DNA of 64,000 nt from Pelagibius sp964472095. Its GTDB lineage: Bacteria; Pseudomonadota; Alphaproteobacteria; Kiloniellales; Kiloniellaceae. Below are positions 17,870-26,209 of the stretch, in pieces; the stretch's first letter is position 1; each line of letters begins with the position of its first letter. The position numbers were made by a program, and so were the translations under genes. The notes beneath the pieces are model-generated. The model searched no databases and had not been told where the DNA came from. It saw only the letters and a program-made list of their open reading frames with translations. Location: contig CAYYIV010000002.1 of the NCBI GenBank assembly GCA_964472095.1, positions 186,001-250,000 on the forward strand, in the 5' to 3' direction.

Positions 17870-18775
17870 TCAGCCGCGCCCGCGGGTGCGCGTCTTGTTC
17901 GGCTTGGCGTGCTTTTCCAGGAAGGCGATGATGCTGCCGGCAACGTCCTTGCCGGTGGCCTTTTCGACTCCCTCCAGCCCCGGCGAGGAGTTGACCTCCA
18001 TGACCACCGGACCGTGGTTGGAGCGCAGCATGTCGACGCCGCAGACGTTGAGACCCATGATCTTCGCCGCGCGCACAGCGGTCGAGCGCTCCTCCGGAGT
18101 GATCTTCACCGCCTGGGCAGCGCCACCGCGGTGCAGGTTGGAGCGGAATTCGCCCTCTGAGCCCTTGCGCATCATGGAGGCGACGACCTTGTCGCCGACC
18201 ACGAGGCAGCGGATGTCGGAGCCACCGGATTCCTTGATGAACTCCTGCACCAGGATGTTCGCCTTCAGACCACCGAAGGCCTGGATCATGCTCTTGGCGG
18301 CGCCCGTGGTCTCGCCCAGCACCACCCCGATACCCTGGGTGCCCTCGAGCAGCTTGATGACCACCGGCGCGCCGCCCAGCATCTCGACGATCTCCTCGGC
18401 ACGGCTGGTCGAATGGGCGAAGACGGTCACCGGCAGGCCAATGCCTCGGCGCGCCAGCAGCTGGTGGCTGCGCAGTTTGTCGCGCGAGCGACTGATCGCC
18501 ACGGACTCATTCAGCGGATAGACGCCCATCATCTCGAACTGGCGCAGCACGGCGGTGCCGAAGAAGGTGACCGAGGCGCCGATACGAGGAATCACCGCGT
18601 CGAAGCCCTCCAGCTTTTCGCCGCGGTAGTACATCTCCGGGCGGTGCGATGCGATGTGAATATAGACCCGCATGGTGTCGATCACCTCGATCTCATGACC
18701 GCGTTCCTCCGCCGCCTCGAGCAATCGCTGGTGGGAGTAGAGCTTCGCGTTGCGTGCCATCAGGGCAATTCTCAT
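17870..18775 (-). CDS. rimK: RimK family alpha-L-glutamate ligase
   Basis: ATP-grasp ligase of 301 residues, almost exactly the E. coli RimK length (300). Family signs are MRIALMARNAKLYSHQRLLEAAE at the start, IPRIGASVTFFGTAVLRQFE, GTQGIGVVL (glycine-rich ATP loop), SGGSDIRCLVVGDKVVASM and VMEVNSSPGLEGVEKATGKDVAG near the C-terminus. It adds glutamates to ribosomal protein S6 in the species studied and shifts translation. The ATG overlaps the stop of the retropepsin-like gene upstream (ATGA), a rimB-rimK arrangement as known in Pseudomonas. Confidence 0.93.
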   Translation of the reverse strand: MRIALMARNAKLYSHQRLLEAAEERGHEIEVIDTMRVYIHIASHRPEMYYRGEKLEGFDAVIPRIGASVTFFGTAVLRQFEMMGVYPLNESVAISRSRDKLRSHQLLARRGIGLPVTVFAHSTSRAEEIVEMLGGAPVVIKLLEGTQGIGVVLGETTGAAKSMIQAFGGLKANILVQEFIKESGGSDIRCLVVGDKVVASMMRKGSEGEFRSNLHRGGAAQAVKITPEERSTAVRAAKIMGLNVCGVDMLRSNHGPVVMEVNSSPGLEGVEKATGKDVAGSIIAFLEKHAKPNKTRTRGRG

Positions 18776-19266
18776 GCCGGCCTCCCTGTCGTCTTCGATT
18801 TCGGCTTCTTCACCAGCTTGCGGCGCGAAAGCCTGAAGGAACTGCCCGGGTCGACCACGAAACGCCGCCGCAGGGCGCGGCGCCCGAGCAACATGCGGAA
18901 ACCCATTTCATCACGATTGGTCAGGGTCATTTCGATGGGCCAGACTTCGTTTCCGAGCTTGATGGACGTCTCGATGACGTAGCGGTGCTGTCGTTCGCCA
19001 TTGGACGAAGTGATGATGCGCTCGTCGATCACCTGTGCCTCGCAGTCGACCACCGGTCGGCGTCGGCGTTGGACTGGATGCAGCGAGAAGCGGACGAACT
19101 GCCGCCCATCGCGCTCGAAGGGGCGGATTTCGAAGGCGTGGATCGCCGAGGTGCGGGCGCCGGTATCGATCTTCGCCTTGATCTGGTCAACGCCCAGATC
19201 CGGCAGGCTGGCCCACTCGCGCCAGCCGACGACGCCGGCCTCCCGCTTCGCGCGCTTCACGGCCAC
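18772..19266 (-). CDS. RimB-like retropepsin-fold ATP-dependent zinc protease family protein
   Basis: Protein of about 164 residues in the family known as putative ATP-dependent zinc proteases (DUF785/RimB). The core reads GWREWASLPDLGVDQIKAKIDTGARTSA with the aspartic-protease-like DTGA, then VRFSLHP, RYVIETSIKLGNEVWPIEMTLTNRDEMGFRMLLGR. It is translationally coupled to rimK by an ATGA overlap; in Pseudomonas the counterpart modulates RimK activity. The start is uncertain: the frame is open to 19485, but the extra 73 residues do not look conserved, so a GTG at 19266 (or 19260) is preferred. Confidence 0.82.
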   Translation of the reverse strand: MAVKRAKREAGVVGWREWASLPDLGVDQIKAKIDTGARTSAIHAFEIRPFERDGRQFVRFSLHPVQRRRRPVVDCEAQVIDERIITSSNGERQHRYVIETSIKLGNEVWPIEMTLTNRDEMGFRMLLGRRALRRRFVVDPGSSFRLSRRKLVKKPKSKTTGRPA

Positions 19267-19600
19267 CAGCCGGCGGGACCGCGACAGGACGGCAGCCCGC
19301 AGGGCTTCCCCGATCGATGCCAAGGCAAGCTCTTCGAACTGCGCATCACCCGATTCTCCCTGGCGCCAAAGAGGCAACTTGTGCTTCCTGCGGCAGCCGT
19401 CAGTCAAGAGCCGAGGTCGCCGCAGCTTGAGCGTCTCCGCCGACGCAGCTTGACGGTACCTTCCTCCCTGCCGCTTCGAAAGCACTCAGGGCATGGGAAA
19501 GCCTTCGGAACCAGCCTCCGCACCGCGCGTTGACCTGTTAACAAGGCCATGCGGCGGCCTTCGCTGCAAGTGCCGAAGGAATTCCAAGAAAGGAACGCCG
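19267..19600. other. Intergenic region between divergent rimB-like and small membrane protein genes
   Basis: About 330 bases. The minus-strand frame of the rimB-like gene stays open through most of it, so part could be a longer N-terminus of that protein. It otherwise should hold the two divergent promoters. An AAAGGA SD for the rightward gene lies at the end. I see no RNA gene. Confidence 0.4.
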
Positions 19601-20047
19601 ATGACCACGCAGATCGAGCTTGAGAAAGCGGTGACTCAACCCTGGTCCGTCTACAAGACGCCGGAAGCGGTCCTCGTCGACACCAGGCTGAACGACGCCG
19701 AGAAGCGCCGCGTCCTGGAAAGTTGGGAACGTGACGCCCGTGAGTTGGCGGTCGCCGAGGAGGAGAACATGGGCGGCGGCGAGCCGGACATGCTGGGGCG
19801 CGTGCTCGAAGCGCTGGCGACCCTGCCGGCTGGAGACGAGCGCCCGCGCGGTCCGGCCACCAAGCACGGCGCCCAACCGACCCCATCCTCTGCACCGCAG
19901 AGTTCCGGTGGGCCCGTATTGACCGGCACGGAAGCCCGTCAGGGGGAAATCATCCTGAAGACCCCGGCACGCAGGGGCGTGTTCATCGGCGGTCTCGTGC
20001 TCGCCGCCGTCGCCTGTGTATTTTTCTTCTACCTGGCCTGGCCCTGA
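19601..20047 (+). CDS. Hypothetical tail-anchored membrane protein
   Basis: Protein of 148 residues starting MTTQIELEKAVTQPW at an ATG with AAAGGA upstream. The N-terminal half is charged and helical (LNDAEKRRVLESWERDARELAVAEEENMGGGEPDMLGRVLEAL), followed by a Pro/Ser-rich linker and one C-terminal membrane helix (about 127-146, GVFIGGLVLAAVACVFFFYLAW). The segment with EKRRVLESWERDA resembles short alphaproteobacterial proteins of unknown role annotated by similar opening motifs, but I cannot name a function. The frame is open 108 bases further upstream without a better SD. Confidence 0.7.
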   Translation: MTTQIELEKAVTQPWSVYKTPEAVLVDTRLNDAEKRRVLESWERDARELAVAEEENMGGGEPDMLGRVLEALATLPAGDERPRGPATKHGAQPTPSSAPQSSGGPVLTGTEARQGEIILKTPARRGVFIGGLVLAAVACVFFFYLAWP

Positions 20048-20067
20048 GCCGCGGCTTGCCGGCGCGG

Positions 20068-20553
20068 TCAGTCGTCTTTGCGAGGGATGAGACGGGCCTC
20101 CAGCTTTCCGATGACGAAGAGCACGATGACGGCGAGGACAGTGCCGATCAGGGCGATGGCGTAGAAGCCGCCACCGCAAGCCAGGCCCACCGCGCCGGCC
20201 AGCCACATGCTGGCGCCGGTCGTCAGGCCTTGCACGCCACCGCGCGATTGGATGATGGTGCCGGCGGCAAGGAAGGCGACTCCGGCGGTCACCGCCTCGA
20301 TGATGCGGATGGCGTCGCCACGCGGTTCTTCCATCAGCTCGCTCATCTCGTAGAAGATCTCGAAGGTGATGAGAGTGAAGATCGCCGCGGCCAGGGACAC
20401 CAGAATATGGGTACGCAGCCCGGCGGCCTTGTTGCGGAACTCGCGGTCGATGCCGATGACCGCGCCGAAGGCGATGGCCAGCAGCAGACGGCTGAAAATC
20501 TCAACCAGTGGTGTGTTGGTCTGAACCAGGTCAAGAGAAAGAGTGTCGGGCAT
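20068..20553 (-). CDS. MgtC/SapB family membrane protein
   Basis: Integral inner-membrane protein of 161 residues with four to five hydrophobic segments. The MgtC motif set is present: LLLAIAFGAVIGIDREFRNKAAGLRTHILVSLAA, then VAFLAAGTIIQSRGGVQGLTTGASMWLAGAVGLACGGGFY. In other bacteria MgtC proteins act in magnesium limitation and membrane-potential or F-ATPase control; this one lacks the C-terminal ACT-like domain of virulence MgtC, so it is the short SapB type. No clear SD precedes the ATG. It is convergent with the small membrane protein gene to its left. Confidence 0.88.
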   Translation of the reverse strand: MPDTLSLDLVQTNTPLVEIFSRLLLAIAFGAVIGIDREFRNKAAGLRTHILVSLAAAIFTLITFEIFYEMSELMEEPRGDAIRIIEAVTAGVAFLAAGTIIQSRGGVQGLTTGASMWLAGAVGLACGGGFYAIALIGTVLAVIVLFVIGKLEARLIPRKDD

Positions 20554-20809
20554 GGGGACTGGTTGCCGCGCTTTGGTTGATACGTCGAATGAGATAACGT
20601 CGGCAGCGGCAGCAGGGTTCCCGTGTCAGCCGAGAAGCGGCAAGGACGTGCCACCGGCATAAATCCCTGCCTGGTCCCCAGGAAGCCAAGTCACCGGCGA
20701 TCAGCAAAGTCGCAATCTACCGAGGCTGCGCTTGCCTCGGAACCACCCTCGCCGGCCGCGCGTTTACTTGCTGATCCGCGATCCCGATACCCAACCCTGG
20801 AGAGCTGGG

Positions 20810-21088
20810 ATGCAAGCGAGCACAGGTGAAAGAACCCCCGAAGCAACGAACGAGCCGAACCTGAACCTGGCACTGCGTCGCAAGTGGCTGCACCGCCTGT
20901 TCTGGCTCTGGATCGGCGGCGCCTCCCTGGTCGGCAGCTACCTCGTCCTGGGCGGACCGCTCACGCCGTACACGGGCCTGGAGGACCACCACGTCGCCCT
21001 CGTGGTCGTGCCCTTCTTGCTGCTGATGCTGGCCAGCGGCCTCACCTGGCTCATCCTTCTGGTGCGCTCACGCCCGCCACGTCGCTAG
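20810..21088 (+). CDS. Hypothetical small two-helix membrane protein
   Basis: Protein of 92 residues starting MQASTGERTPEATNEPN at an ATG with a GGAGAG SD. After a hydrophilic N-terminus there are two hydrophobic segments, LHRLFWLWIGGASLVGSYLVLGG and HHVALVVVPFLLLMLASGLTWLILLV, joined by a short loop and followed by a basic tail RSRPPRR. The stop overlaps the stop of the convergent ABC permease gene by 4 bases. No family recognised. Confidence 0.6.
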   Translation: MQASTGERTPEATNEPNLNLALRRKWLHRLFWLWIGGASLVGSYLVLGGPLTPYTGLEDHHVALVVVPFLLLMLASGLTWLILLVRSRPPRR

Positions 21089-22215
21089 TTCTGCATGATC
21101 GCGATGCTCTTGCGGAAGCGGAAGGCGGCAAAGGCGAAGAACAGCGCGCCGATGGCGGTGACCAGGGCCAACTGCGGCCAGACGATATCCAGGCCGGCGT
21201 CACGAAAGAGTATAGCCTGGGCGATGTCGACGAAATGCTTCGACGGCACCGCCAGCATCACGGTCTGCAGCCACTCGGGCTGGCTCTCAGTCGGGGTTTC
21301 CCCGCCGGAGAGCATGTTCATGGGCAACATTACCAGGATGAACAACAGGCCAAACTGCGGCATCGAGCGCGCCAGCGTCGCCAGGAAAATCCCCAGCGCG
21401 GTTGCGAAGAACAGGTACAGCGTCGTCGCGCAGAGGAACAGCAGCCGCGATCCGGCTACCGGTACTTCCAGCAAGGCTTCGACTACCACCGACAGGCTGA
21501 GCATCGCGGCGACCAGGATCACCAGGCCGTTGGCCCAGACCTTGGCCAGCATGATTTCGAAAGGCGTCAACGGCATCACCAACAGGTGCTCGATGGTGCC
21601 GTGTTCGCGCTCGCGGATCAGAGCGGCGCCTGTCAGCACAATGGCCAGCATCGTGATGTTGTTGATGATCTCCATGACGCTGGTGAACCAGGAACTCTCG
21701 ATGTTCGGGTTGAAGGCATAACGTGCCATCAGGCGCACCGGCGTCGCCGCCGCGCCGCCGGACTTCAAGAAGGTGGCAATCTCCTGCGCCACAATGCTGC
21801 TGATGTAGCCATCGCCGATACCCGCCTGCATCATCGCCGTAGCGTCGATATTGACCTGGAGCGTCGGCTGCCGACCGGCCAGCACGTCGGCCTCGAAGCG
21901 CGGCGGTACCACCAGTACGAAAGTGTATTCGCCGAAATCCATACCCGGGTCTATCTCTCTGAACGTGATCATCTGCGGTTCCGCAAAATAGGGCGGCAGA
22001 AAGGCCTGGCGGATTCGTGCCGACAGCTGCGAACGGTCTTCGTCGACGATAGCGATGGAGGCGTTGTTGAGGTCGTGAGACATCCCGGTCGCCGCCGTAT
22101 AGATGGAGAAGGTGAAGGCCCAGGCGACGAGGGCCATCAGCACCATGTCACGGCGCAGGCTGAACAACTCCTTGACGCCCAGGTGGAAGATGTTCGAGAG
22201 GCTTCCCATGCTCAC
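21085..22215 (-). CDS. ABC-2 type transporter permease (YhhJ-like)
   Basis: Inner-membrane export permease of 376 residues. One N-terminal helix (MVLMALVAWAFTFSIYTAATG), a large periplasmic domain with FREIDPGMDFGEYTFVLVVPPRFEADVLAGRQPTLQVNIDAT, and a cluster of five C-terminal helices beginning after EIINNITMLAIVLTGAALIREREHGTIEHLLVMP fit the ABC-2 family. Its ATG overlaps the stop of the RbbA-like gene (ATGA). With that gene and the HlyD protein it forms a YhiI-RbbA-YhhJ type exporter; substrate unknown. Confidence 0.9.
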   Translation of the reverse strand: MSMGSLSNIFHLGVKELFSLRRDMVLMALVAWAFTFSIYTAATGMSHDLNNASIAIVDEDRSQLSARIRQAFLPPYFAEPQMITFREIDPGMDFGEYTFVLVVPPRFEADVLAGRQPTLQVNIDATAMMQAGIGDGYISSIVAQEIATFLKSGGAAATPVRLMARYAFNPNIESSWFTSVMEIINNITMLAIVLTGAALIREREHGTIEHLLVMPLTPFEIMLAKVWANGLVILVAAMLSLSVVVEALLEVPVAGSRLLFLCATTLYLFFATALGIFLATLARSMPQFGLLFILVMLPMNMLSGGETPTESQPEWLQTVMLAVPSKHFVDIAQAILFRDAGLDIVWPQLALVTAIGALFFAFAAFRFRKSIAIMQN

Positions 22216-24962
22216 CGCTCCTGCTTCCTCAGCAGCAGCAGGGAGAGCAGCGTCAGTACCGGGAAAAAGGCCGCCAGGGCCAGCAGATTGCCGGTCAACT
22301 CGGCGAAGCCGAGCGCCTTGGTGAAGGTGCCGACACTGATGGTCATGAAGTAGCCGGCGGGGAAACCTTTGCCGATCACCATGGCCCCGCCTTCCAGCGA
22401 GGAAACTGGCTGCATCATGCCGGAGAACAGTACAGTCGGCACCATGGTGGCGATAGCTGCGCCAAAGAGCGCGGCGATCTGCGTGCGCGTGAAGGAGGAG
22501 ATCAGCAGACCCAGCCCGGTGGTCGCCGTGACATAGAGCAGCGCCCCCAGGCTCAGAGCCAGAAAACTGCCCTTCAGCTCGACGCCGAAGAGAGTGACTG
22601 CCAGGGCCGTCATCAGCAGGAAGTTTACCATGCCGACGGCGACATAGGGCAGCTGCTTACCGAGCAGGAACTCCAGCCGGTTTACCGGCGTGACGTAGAG
22701 GTTGGTGATCGAGCCGAGCTCCTTCTCGCGCACCACGGCGAGAGCCATCAGCACCGCCGGGATGAAGACCAGCAGGATGACGATGACCGTCGGCACCATG
22801 GCGTTGAGGCTCTCGAAACTCTGATTATAGCGGTAGCGTGAGGCGATCTGCGCCGGTTGCACGACGGCCTGCTGGCCGAGCTCGCGGGCGAGGACGCCGT
22901 TCACGTAGTCGTTATGGAGGCCCTCCAGATAACCGCGCACGGTCTCGGCGCGGAAAGGCATGGAGCCGTCGATCCAGGCGGCCACCGTCGTCTGGCGACC
23001 CCTGAGAATATCGCGGCCGAAGTCCGGCGGAATCTCCAGCGCCAGCGTGATTCCACCACCCTGCAGGCGCCTGTCCATCTCCGCGTGGCTGGTGATCGAT
23101 GGTTGCTCTTTGAAGTATCGCGAGCCGGAGAAGCTCTCCAGGTAGCGTCGACTCTCCGGCGTTTGGTCGCGGTCCAAGGCGGCGTAGGTGAGATCCTCGA
23201 CATCGAAGGTAATGCCGTAGCCGAATACCAGCATTAGCAGCACCGTGCCGCCCAGGGCGAAGGCGAGGCGGATGCGATCGCGCAGCAACTCCATGCTCTC
23301 CCGCAGGCTGTAGGCAAGCAGGCGCCGCGGACTGAGCCAGGAGCGCCGCGGCCGGGCGGCTGCCCCGCCCTTGCCCGCCAACGCCCAGCCCACACCCTGC
23401 GCATTGCCCTCACTGACGCCTTCCGCCCTGGTAGCGTCCTGCAGGTAAGCGATGAAGGCCTCCTCCAGGCTGACGACTCCGCGTGCCTCGATGAGCGCTG
23501 CCGGGGTGTCGCTGGCCAGCACCTTGCCGGCATGCATGAGGGAGATGCGGTCGCAGCGCACCGCCTCCGTCATGAAGTGGGTCGAGATGAAGATGGTGAC
23601 GCCCTGATTTCGAGACAGGTCGATCAGCAATTCCCAGAAGCCGTCGCGCGCCACCGGATCGACGCCGGAAGTCGGTTCGTCGAGGATGAGGATCTCCGGC
23701 TCGTGGATCACCGCCACCGCCAGCGAGAGACGCTGGCGCACGCCGAGCGGCAGGTCGCCAGAGAGGGCCTCAGCGTAGTGCTCCAGCCCGAAACGATCCA
23801 TGAGCTCAGCGACCCGCGCTTTGATGCGCTCCGGCGGCAGATGGAACAGGCGGGCGTGCAGCAGCAGGTTCTGCCGCACCGACAGTTCGCCGTAAAGCGA
23901 AAAGGATTGCGACATGTAGCCGACACGTTTGCGCTGCTCGATGCCGTAGGTGCGCGTCTGCTCTCCGAACAGCCAGGCTTCCCCCTCGCTTGGCGGCAGC
24001 AGGCCCGTCAGCATTTTCATGGTGGTGGTCTTGCCGCAGCCGTTGGAGCCGAGGAATCCGAAGATCTCGCCGCGCGCGATCTCGAAACTCACCTTGTCCA
24101 CCGCCGTGAAATCGCCAAAGCGCCGGGTCAGGTTCTCGGCGGCGATTGCGGGTCCGCCGTCATGGCGAGGCGGTGGTGGGATCTCCAGCCGGCGGTAGCC
24201 GCGGCGATTTTCCGCCGGCAGCAGAGAGATGTAGGCCTCCTCCAGCGTGGCGACGCCCTCGCGCTGCTTGATCGCCGCCGGACTGCCGGTCGCCAGCACG
24301 ACGCCGTCGTTGATCACCACGAGGTTGTCGAAGCCCTCCGCCTCGTTCATGTAGGCGGTAGCGACCAGCACCGCCATGTCCGGCCGCTCGCCGCGGATGC
24401 GGGCGATCAGCTCCCAGAACTGGCGGCGCGAGAGCGGGTCCACACCGGTGGTCGGCTCGTCGAGTATCAGCAGGTCCGGATCGTGGATCAGCGCGCAGCA
24501 GAGGCCGAGCTTCTGCTTCATGCCGCCGGACAGCTTACCGGCGCGGCGGTCCGGAAAGGGATCGAGACCTGTGCTCTTCAGCAGCGAGTCGATACGGCGC
24601 CGGCGTTCCGCGCCGCCCTGGCCGAAGAGGCGGCCGAAAAAGTGGAGATTCTCGACTACCGTCAGGTCCATGTAGAGGTTCTTGCCGAGGCCCTGCGGCA
24701 TATAGGCGATACGCGGCTGCGTGACCTCGCGGTGGCGGCGCTCCGCCATGTCGCCACCCAACGCTTCGACACGACCCTCCTGGATTTTGCGTGCACCGGC
24801 AATGAGGGCCAGCAGGGTCGACTTGCCGACCCCGTCGGGGCCGATGAAGCCGCTGATACCGCCGGCCGGCAGCTCCAGGGACACATCCTTCAGGGCCGCG
24901 GTGGCGCCGTAGCGATGGGTGACGGCCTCCAGCCTCGCGGCCAGCGCGCCATCGCGGGTCAT
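22212..24962 (-). CDS. rbbA: Fused ABC transporter: two ATPase domains plus ABC-2 permease (RbbA-like)
   Basis: Protein of 916 residues with the domain order NBD1 - NBD2 - membrane domain. NBD1 (about 8-230) has GPDGVGKST, LSGGMKQK and LILDEPTTGVD. NBD2 (about 270-490) has GSNGCGKTT, a degenerate signature LSGDLPLGVRQR, and LILDEPTSGVD. The C-terminal 370 residues contain one helix near 565-585, a periplasmic domain, and five helices after SLNAMVPTVIVILLVFIPAVLMALAVVREKELGS. This is the architecture of E. coli RbbA (YhiH). It is coupled by ATGA overlaps to the HlyD gene before it and the permease after it. Confidence 0.9.
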   Translation of the reverse strand: MTRDGALAARLEAVTHRYGATAALKDVSLELPAGGISGFIGPDGVGKSTLLALIAGARKIQEGRVEALGGDMAERRHREVTQPRIAYMPQGLGKNLYMDLTVVENLHFFGRLFGQGGAERRRRIDSLLKSTGLDPFPDRRAGKLSGGMKQKLGLCCALIHDPDLLILDEPTTGVDPLSRRQFWELIARIRGERPDMAVLVATAYMNEAEGFDNLVVINDGVVLATGSPAAIKQREGVATLEEAYISLLPAENRRGYRRLEIPPPPRHDGGPAIAAENLTRRFGDFTAVDKVSFEIARGEIFGFLGSNGCGKTTTMKMLTGLLPPSEGEAWLFGEQTRTYGIEQRKRVGYMSQSFSLYGELSVRQNLLLHARLFHLPPERIKARVAELMDRFGLEHYAEALSGDLPLGVRQRLSLAVAVIHEPEILILDEPTSGVDPVARDGFWELLIDLSRNQGVTIFISTHFMTEAVRCDRISLMHAGKVLASDTPAALIEARGVVSLEEAFIAYLQDATRAEGVSEGNAQGVGWALAGKGGAAARPRRSWLSPRRLLAYSLRESMELLRDRIRLAFALGGTVLLMLVFGYGITFDVEDLTYAALDRDQTPESRRYLESFSGSRYFKEQPSITSHAEMDRRLQGGGITLALEIPPDFGRDILRGRQTTVAAWIDGSMPFRAETVRGYLEGLHNDYVNGVLARELGQQAVVQPAQIASRYRYNQSFESLNAMVPTVIVILLVFIPAVLMALAVVREKELGSITNLYVTPVNRLEFLLGKQLPYVAVGMVNFLLMTALAVTLFGVELKGSFLALSLGALLYVTATTGLGLLISSFTRTQIAALFGAAIATMVPTVLFSGMMQPVSSLEGGAMVIGKGFPAGYFMTISVGTFTKALGFAELTGNLLALAAFFPVLTLLSLLLLRKQER

Positions 24963-25951
24963 TGCCCGGCTTCCGCCGGCAGATTGGCGGCGAGGTGCTC
25001 CGGCCAGTCGTTGCCGCCGCCGAGCATGACGTAGGCTTCGCCCGGCAGGCCGGTTCGCACTTTCTCTATGTGAGCGGTCAGCAAAGCCGGGTCGATCTTC
25101 ACTTTGACGCGGAACATCAGCTTTTCGCGCTCGCTGAGGGTCTCCACCTCGCGCGGGGTGAACTGCGCCTCGGCCGAGATGAAGGAGACCCGCGCCGGGA
25201 TCACGAACTGTGGCACGGCATCGAGGACGATGCGCGCCTCGTTGCCGACGAGCAGTCGTCCGATCTGGGCCGTGGGCAGGAAGATCGTCATGTAGACGTC
25301 GGTGAGATCCAACAGCGTCACCACCCGCCCGCCGCTGGCCAGCACCTCGCCGGGCTCGGCGAGGCGGAATTGGACGCGCCCTGCGCGCGGCGCCGTCAGG
25401 GTCGATTCGGCAATCTGCGTTTCGATGCGCTCAGCCTCGGCCTGGGCGGCTTCGACAGCGCGCCGGGTGCTGGCGAGGCGTGCGCGCGCAGCCTCCAGCC
25501 CCGCCTGCGCGGTGTCACGGGTGGAGCGCCGCTGGTCGGCCTGCTGCTCGGAGATATGCCCGCGGGTAACCAGCGCCTGTGCACGGTCCAGCTCCTGCTG
25601 GGCGAATTTCAGTTCGCTTTCGCGCTGCACGATCTGGGCGCGCGCCTCGATGACGTTCTCCTCCGCCTGGGCGACGTTGGCCCGGGCGGCGGCCAGACCG
25701 GCACGCAGCTCCACCGTATCCATGCGGGCCAACACTTGGCCGGCCTCGACCATGTCGCCCTCGCTCACCAGCACCTCGGCGACGCGTCCGGCGTACTTGG
25801 TGGCGACCTGAACCTCCTCTGCCTCGATGCGCCCGTTGCCGCTGGCGATGAAGTCCGGCAGGTCGTTCTGGCGATCCTTCCACCAAAGGTAGGCGAAGGC
25901 TCCTGCGACCATCAGGATGACGACAAGCAGGATAAGATATGAGCGCTTCAT
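24959..25951 (-). CDS. HlyD family membrane-fusion protein (YhiI-like)
   Basis: Periplasmic adaptor of 330 residues with an N-terminal membrane anchor (MKRSYLILLVVILMVAGAFAYLWW), a lipoyl-like half motif (GRIEAEEVQVATKYAGRVAEVLVSEGDMVEAGQVLARMD), a long alpha-helical hairpin (about 85-190), a second lipoyl half (SRAGRVQFRLAEPGEVLASGGRVVTLLDL is its typical form; here it begins LTAPRAGRVQ) and a beta-barrel domain. It links the RbbA-YhhJ exporter to an outer-membrane channel, which is not encoded nearby. The frame is open to 26071, but MKRSYL with a weak GGAAG SD is the natural start. Confidence 0.88.
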   Translation of the reverse strand: MKRSYLILLVVILMVAGAFAYLWWKDRQNDLPDFIASGNGRIEAEEVQVATKYAGRVAEVLVSEGDMVEAGQVLARMDTVELRAGLAAARANVAQAEENVIEARAQIVQRESELKFAQQELDRAQALVTRGHISEQQADQRRSTRDTAQAGLEAARARLASTRRAVEAAQAEAERIETQIAESTLTAPRAGRVQFRLAEPGEVLASGGRVVTLLDLTDVYMTIFLPTAQIGRLLVGNEARIVLDAVPQFVIPARVSFISAEAQFTPREVETLSEREKLMFRVKVKIDPALLTAHIEKVRTGLPGEAYVMLGGGNDWPEHLAANLPAEAGQ

Positions 25952-26104
25952 CTTCCGACTACCTTCCGACCCGGCAGCAAGGCGCGTCGGCCCCGCGGGG
26001 AAGAGACCCGCGGGAGCGGGCGACTGCCGGGGCGAACCTACAATGCTGCCGCCCTTGCCGCAATGCAGCATGGCCGCACAGCAGCGCTGCAGCAGGAGCA
26101 GGCC

Positions 26105-26209
26105 TCAGGCACCGAGCGCCAGCTTGATCGCGTAGGCGACGATGCCGAGCGCCAGCACCCCGGCGCCCCAGAGCGCGACGAACCACAGAAAACGCCGCAA
26201 CCGCGTCAT
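26105..26209 (-). CDS. Small third subunit of the quinol oxidase, DUF2474-like (34 residues)
   Basis: Short reading frame MTRLRRFLWFVALWGAG followed by a hydrophobic stretch ending YAIKLALGA: a basic N-terminus and one membrane helix. Its ATG overlaps the cydB-like stop by one base (TGATG), so it is translationally coupled to the oxidase. Position, size and the WFVALWGAG pattern fit the DUF2474 microproteins that follow cyanide-insensitive oxidase genes, the counterpart of CydX. It is probably needed for stability or assembly of the oxidase; that role is inferred from the family. Confidence 0.78.
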   Translation of the reverse strand: MTRLRRFLWFVALWGAGVLALGIVAYAIKLALGA

